NCBI RefSeq assembly: GCF_039542035.1
Contig: NZ_BAABHJ010000035.1
Span: 1-17,506, forward strand
Direction of reading: 5' to 3'
DNA from: Actinoallomurus liliacearum
Lineage (GTDB): Bacteria > Actinomycetota > Actinomycetes > Streptosporangiales > Streptosporangiaceae
DNA length: 17,506 nt
Part shown: positions 14,794 through 17,506 of the stretch, in pieces
Layout: each line of letters begins with the position of its first letter
How positions within the stretch are numbered: position 1 is the stretch's first letter
Program-made: the position numbers and the translations under genes
The notes under the pieces: model-generated
The model's database searches: none
The model's input: the letters and a program-made list of their open reading frames with translations, nothing else
Told to the model about the DNA's origin: nothing

Positions 14794-16418
14794 TGGCCGA
14801 GGAGAGCGTGCCGGTTCTGATCGTCGGCGGCGGGCCGGTGGGGCTGTCCACCGCCGTCTTCCTCGGTCGGCACGGCATCAGGTCACTGCTGGTCGAGAAG
14901 CGGCCGGACACCTCCCTGCTGCCGCGGGCCCCGGGCCTGCAGGCGCGCACGATGGAGCTGTTCCGCGCGGCGGGGCTCGGCAAGGAGGTGCGGGCGCTGG
15001 AGATCGGCGACTCGCACCCCTTCTTCGAGGGCGGGATCCTGCGGGTCAACACCTACTCCGAGATCGCGGACGCCGAGGTCCTGGAGGCGCCGTCGCTGGA
15101 CAGCCCGGAGATCAGCCCCGAACGCGTCATGGGCTGCGGGCAGGACCGGTACGAGGTCGTCCTCGCGGAGAAGGCCGGGGAGTTCGGGGCGGAGGTCCGC
15201 TTCGGCAGCCGCCTGCTGTCCCTGGAGCAGGACGACGACGGCGTCACCGCCGAGATCGAGGACGTACGGACCGGCACGGTCGGCACCGTCCGGGCCCGTT
15301 ACGTGGTCGGCGCGGACGGCGCGAGCAGCGCGGTCCGCCGGATGCTGGGCGTGTCCCGCGTCGGACGGGGCACCGTCTTCAACGCGCTCAGCATCTACTT
15401 CCGCGCCCCCGAGCTGGAGAAGATCCTGCAGGACCGGCCGTTCATCCTGTGCTACGCCACCGCCGGCGGCACGATGATCGGCCTGTCCCGGCTGCACGGG
15501 CGGGATCCGTGGCTGGCCGCCCCGCTGTACCACCCCGACAAGGGCGAGTCGCCGGCGGACTTCACCGACGAGCGCTGCGTCGAGATCGTCCGGATGGCGT
15601 CCGGCAGGCCGGACATGCAGGTCGAGATCATGGCGAAGGTGCCCTGGGAGGGCTCCCAGCTCGTGGCGGAGCGCTTCCGCGTCGGCCGGGTCTTCCTGGC
15701 CGGCGACGCGGCCCACGTTCACCCGCCGGCCGGCGGGTTCGGCGCGAACACCGGCATCCACGACGCGCACAACCTGGCGTGGAAGCTCGCCGCCACGCTG
15801 AAGGGCTGGGGCAACGAGAAGCTGCTCGACACCTACCACGACGAGCGGCACGCGGTCGGCAACGCGATGGCCGAGCAGGCCATGGTGCGCAACCGGGTCC
15901 GGCACGGGCACGCGGACGAGCAGGTCCGGGCGAAGATGGTCGACGACATCATCATCACGCTCGGCTACCGGTACCGTTCCTCGGCGATCATCTCCGAGGA
16001 GTCCAAGCCGGTACTGACCGCGCCGCTGCGCCTGGTCGGTGAGCCCGGCACCCGCGCCCCGCACGTCTGGCTTCGCCGGGGCGAGGAACGGATCTCCACC
16101 ATCGACCTGTTCTACGACTCGTACGTCCTGCTCACCGGAGCGCAGGGCGCCGGGTGGCACGAGGCGGCGGCCGCCCTCGCCGCGCGCAGTGAGGTGCCGC
16201 TGCGGGCGGTCCGGATCGGGCCGGGCGGCGACTACGCCGCCGCGGACGGCGACTGGGCCGCGGCGTACGGCGTCTCCGAGCGCGGTGCCGTGCTGGTCCG
16301 GCCGGACGCCTTCGTGGCGTGGCGGAGTAGCGACGACCGGTCGGACCCCGTCGGTGTGCTGGGAGACGTCCTCGCCCAGGTCGCCGGGGCCGCCGGCCCG
16401 GTCGTGGCCGGCCGCTGA
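14793..16418 (+). CDS. FAD-dependent monooxygenase, TcmG/WhiE-ORFVIII type
   Basis: The 541-aa class A flavoprotein has GGGPVG (residues 12-17), a DG motif in VVGADGASSAVRRMLG, a GD motif in FLAGDAAHVHPPAGGFGANTG followed by DAHNLAWKLAATLKGW, and a C-terminal thioredoxin-like domain starting near APHVWLRRGEERISTIDLF. Length and order match TcmG and the WhiE hydroxylase. It likely hydroxylates the aromatic polyketide using NAD(P)H and O2. GGAGGG lies 5 nt upstream of the ATG, and the start overlaps the ketoreductase stop by 1 bp. It is a distant paralogue of the minus-strand enzyme at 5245-6846, so the pathway probably has two separate hydroxylation steps of this type. Confidence 0.95.
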   Translation: MAEESVPVLIVGGGPVGLSTAVFLGRHGIRSLLVEKRPDTSLLPRAPGLQARTMELFRAAGLGKEVRALEIGDSHPFFEGGILRVNTYSEIADAEVLEAPSLDSPEISPERVMGCGQDRYEVVLAEKAGEFGAEVRFGSRLLSLEQDDDGVTAEIEDVRTGTVGTVRARYVVGADGASSAVRRMLGVSRVGRGTVFNALSIYFRAPELEKILQDRPFILCYATAGGTMIGLSRLHGRDPWLAAPLYHPDKGESPADFTDERCVEIVRMASGRPDMQVEIMAKVPWEGSQLVAERFRVGRVFLAGDAAHVHPPAGGFGANTGIHDAHNLAWKLAATLKGWGNEKLLDTYHDERHAVGNAMAEQAMVRNRVRHGHADEQVRAKMVDDIIITLGYRYRSSAIISEESKPVLTAPLRLVGEPGTRAPHVWLRRGEERISTIDLFYDSYVLLTGAQGAGWHEAAAALAARSEVPLRAVRIGPGGDYAAADGDWAAAYGVSERGAVLVRPDAFVAWRSSDDRSDPVGVLGDVLAQVAGAAGPVVAGR

Positions 16419-16450
16419 CGGAGCCCGTGACGCGGGAAGGGAATGACGAG

Positions 16451-17215
16451 ATGATGCGGGACGAGCTGGCGACGATCGCCAAGCCCGTGCTCGCCGCGGT
16501 CACCGACCACCCGTTCTGGGCCGGGGTCCGCGCGGGCACGCTACCGACGGCCTCGCTGCGGTACTTCGCCGAGCAGGACGCTCGGTACGTCGTGCCCGCG
16601 TACGCCCGGGCGCTGGCCCGCGTGGCGGCGACCGCCGACGGCCATGCCCATGCCGCGATGCTCTGCGAGGCGGCGAACGCGACGTTCGAGTCGGTTCCCC
16701 GGCTCCTCCGCGAGCTCACCGAGCTCGCCGAGGAGCCGGGCGGACCGGCGGATCCAGGCCGACCGGGGCCGCAGGGCGGACCGGGGGCGCCGGGAGAGCC
16801 AGGTGGACCAGGGCTGCAGGGGGGACCCGGGGCACCCGGGGACCCGGGTGGACCGGGGGAGGGCGTCGCGCCGATCGACCCGGCGTGCCGCGCGCACACC
16901 TCCTTCATGACCGCGGTCGCCACGGATTCGTTCGCCGCCGCGATCGGCGGACTGCTGCCCATGACCTGGTTCCATCTCCAGGTCTCGGACGATCTGCGAC
17001 AAGGACGAGCACCGGGCTCCCGGTACGCCGCCTGGATCGATCGGTACTGCCCGGGCGACGGCTATCAGGAGTACGTCGCGGCTTACCTGACCATGGTCGA
17101 CGAGGTGAGCGACCGGTGCTCGGCCCGCGACCGGGACCGCCTCGCCGAACGATTCCTGCTCGGCGCCCGTCACGAGTGGGCGTTCGCCGAGGCGGCGTGG
17201 CGGCACCGCGGATAG
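16451..17215 (+). CDS. TenA-like (haem-oxygenase-fold) protein with an internal collagen-like Gly-X-Y insertion
   Basis: The 254-aa protein starts ELATIAKPVLAAVTDHPFW. It carries the TenA landmark LRYFAEQDARYV with Asp43 and Tyr46, corresponding to TenA Asp44 and Tyr47. It also has a PACRAHTSFM helix start, LLPMTWFHLQV, and the C-terminal HEWAFAEAAW with Glu242. TenA proteins hydrolyse aminopyrimidines or thiamin using a Cys in LLPC-W; here that position is Met171, so thiaminase chemistry is unlikely. Residues 97-138 are 14 collagen-type triplets inserted in the loop between two core helices, adding about 42 residues. The ATG at 16451 (GGAAGG 10 nt upstream) is preferred over the GTG at 16427. 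It is the last gene of the operon, 32 bp after the monooxygenase. Its function is unknown; a redox or chaperone role on the polyketide is speculation. Confidence 0.8.
   Translation: MMRDELATIAKPVLAAVTDHPFWAGVRAGTLPTASLRYFAEQDARYVVPAYARALARVAATADGHAHAAMLCEAANATFESVPRLLRELTELAEEPGGPADPGRPGPQGGPGAPGEPGGPGLQGGPGAPGDPGGPGEGVAPIDPACRAHTSFMTAVATDSFAAAIGGLLPMTWFHLQVSDDLRQGRAPGSRYAAWIDRYCPGDGYQEYVAAYLTMVDEVSDRCSARDRDRLAERFLLGARHEWAFAEAAWRHRG
16739..16864 (+). repeat. Collagen-like Gly-X-Y coding repeat with two 45-bp tandem units
   Basis: Fourteen in-frame triplets run without interruption, thirteen of them beginning with Gly and one with Ala. Within them 16766-16810 and 16811-16855 are tandem 45-bp units encoding GPQGGPGAPGEPGGP and GLQGGPGAPGDPGGP. 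The units differ at 9 of 45 bases, and seven of those changes are synonymous. The codons GGA, GGT and CCA are more frequent here than in neighbouring genes. Confidence 0.9.
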
Positions 17216-17224
17216 GGCCGCACC

Positions 17225-17253
17225 GCGCGCGATCAGTTCTGGCGCGCTCATTT
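17225..17253 (+). terminator. Weak hairpin after the PKS operon, possible terminator
   Basis: GCGCGC (17225-17230) pairs with GCGCGC (17242-17247) around an 11-nt loop and is followed by TCATTTC. The stem is short. The rest of 17216-17424 should hold the promoter of the right SARP; I see no clear consensus boxes. Confidence 0.3.
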
Positions 17254-17424
17254 CAAAAAGGTCCCGGTGCTCCTGGCCCGGTGATGGCACACCGCCACAT
17301 CGAGGTGTCCCCGCGGCGCCGAATCGACCGCTCTGTCCTCCGCCATCCCCGCTTCATCGGGATGGTCGCTGTGATCTCATCGTCCGCGCTTCGTCAGGCG
17401 AACGTGCAAGCGAAGGAAAGCGAA

Positions 17425-17506
17425 ATGGGATTCGGTCTTCTCGGTCCGCTGGCGGTTGTGTGTGAAGGTCGGGACATCACCCCGACCGCACCGAAGGTCC
17501 GCCAGG
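17425..17506 (+). CDS. SARP-family transcriptional activator, N-terminal fragment (right copy, runs off the window)
   Basis: From the ATG at 17425, 27 codons are visible: MGFGLLGPLAVV, then GRDITPTAPKVRQ. This is the characteristic beginning of a SARP/AfsR-type DNA-binding domain. GAAGGAAAG lies 4 nt before the ATG. The gene is co-directional with, and about 210 bp downstream of, the PKS operon. SARPs are the usual pathway activators of type II PKS clusters, and the TCGAG-type direct repeats at 7419 and 9330 are plausible targets. It differs from the left SARP only in codons 2-7 over the visible part (Gly-Leu versus Ser-Ile at codons 4-5). The remainder lies outside the window. Confidence 0.85.
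   Translation, partial: MGFGLLGPLAVVCEGRDITPTAPKVRQ
17446..17506. repeat. 61-bp perfect inverted repeat, right copy
   Basis: This is the exact reverse complement of bases 1-61. It covers SARP codons 8-27 plus one base. Both window ends stop at the same base of the two gene copies. Confidence 0.95.

Noticed and set aside
14883..16160. 425-codon frame antisense to the second TcmG-like monooxygenase
   Set aside because: Shadow of the coding strand, which carries all the FAD-binding motifs.
1..17506. CRISPR arrays, tRNA or rRNA genes, IS elements
   Set aside because: No regularly spaced repeats, cloverleaf arms or transposase sequences were seen anywhere in the window.

Overview
The window is high-GC actinomycete DNA carrying the core of a type II (aromatic) polyketide biosynthetic gene cluster. 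Strong third-position GC in the genes, GTG starts, GGAGG-type ribosome sites, SARP regulators and DrrAB-type export all point to a filamentous actinomycete. I cannot fix the genus from sequence alone.

Layout. At both extreme ends lie the first 27 codons of a SARP-family activator, pointing outward (left copy on the minus strand, right copy on the plus strand). Their outermost 61 bp are identical, giving a perfect inverted repeat at the two window ends. Bases 83-1523 hold no gene I can support. A 451-aa flavin monooxygenase follows (1524-2879). Next comes an ABC exporter pair of DrrA/DrrB type (3206-5025), behind a promoter with a 16-bp dyad that looks like a repressor operator. A TcmG/PgaE-type flavin monooxygenase (6846-5245, minus strand) is convergent with the exporter across two strong hairpins. 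It is divergent from a SchA/CurD-domain gene (6980-7354). A secreted right-handed beta-helix protein (7561-9183) ends in a textbook terminator.

The main operon runs from 9401 to 17215. It encodes a TcmI-type cyclase, TcmJ-type cupin, KS-alpha, KS-beta (chain length factor), ACP, a single-domain TcmN-type aromatase/cyclase, a DUF1772/anthrone-oxygenase membrane protein, an SDR ketoreductase, a second TcmG-type flavin monooxygenase, and a TenA-like protein. The order cyclase-cupin-KS-CLF-ACP-aromatase matches tcmIJKLMN. The ketoreductase, the several oxygenases and the small residues at the predicted CLF gate suggest a long-chain (C20 or more) tetracenomycin-like or pentangular polyphenol. That is an inference: no methyltransferase, glycosyltransferase, malonyl-CoA:ACP transacylase or phosphopantetheinyl transferase is present here.

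How the parts fit. KS/CLF/ACP build the poly-beta-ketone. The aromatase/cyclase, TcmI-like cyclase, cupin and SchA/CurD protein shape and cyclise it. The ketoreductase, three flavin monooxygenases and the anthrone-oxygenase homologue tailor its redox state. DrrAB-like proteins probably export the product. The SARPs probably drive transcription: two TCGAG-type direct repeats with the 11-bp SARP spacing lie upstream of the beta-helix gene and of the PKS operon.

Most unusual: (i) the TenA-like protein carries a 14-triplet collagen-like Gly-X-Y insertion inside its fold and lacks the catalytic Cys; (ii) a 35-codon mini-ORF starting with a SERSER-coding repeat is wedged between KS-alpha and KS-beta, overlapping both; (iii) a secreted beta-helix protein sits inside a PKS cluster; (iv) twin SARPs flank the cluster as an inverted repeat.
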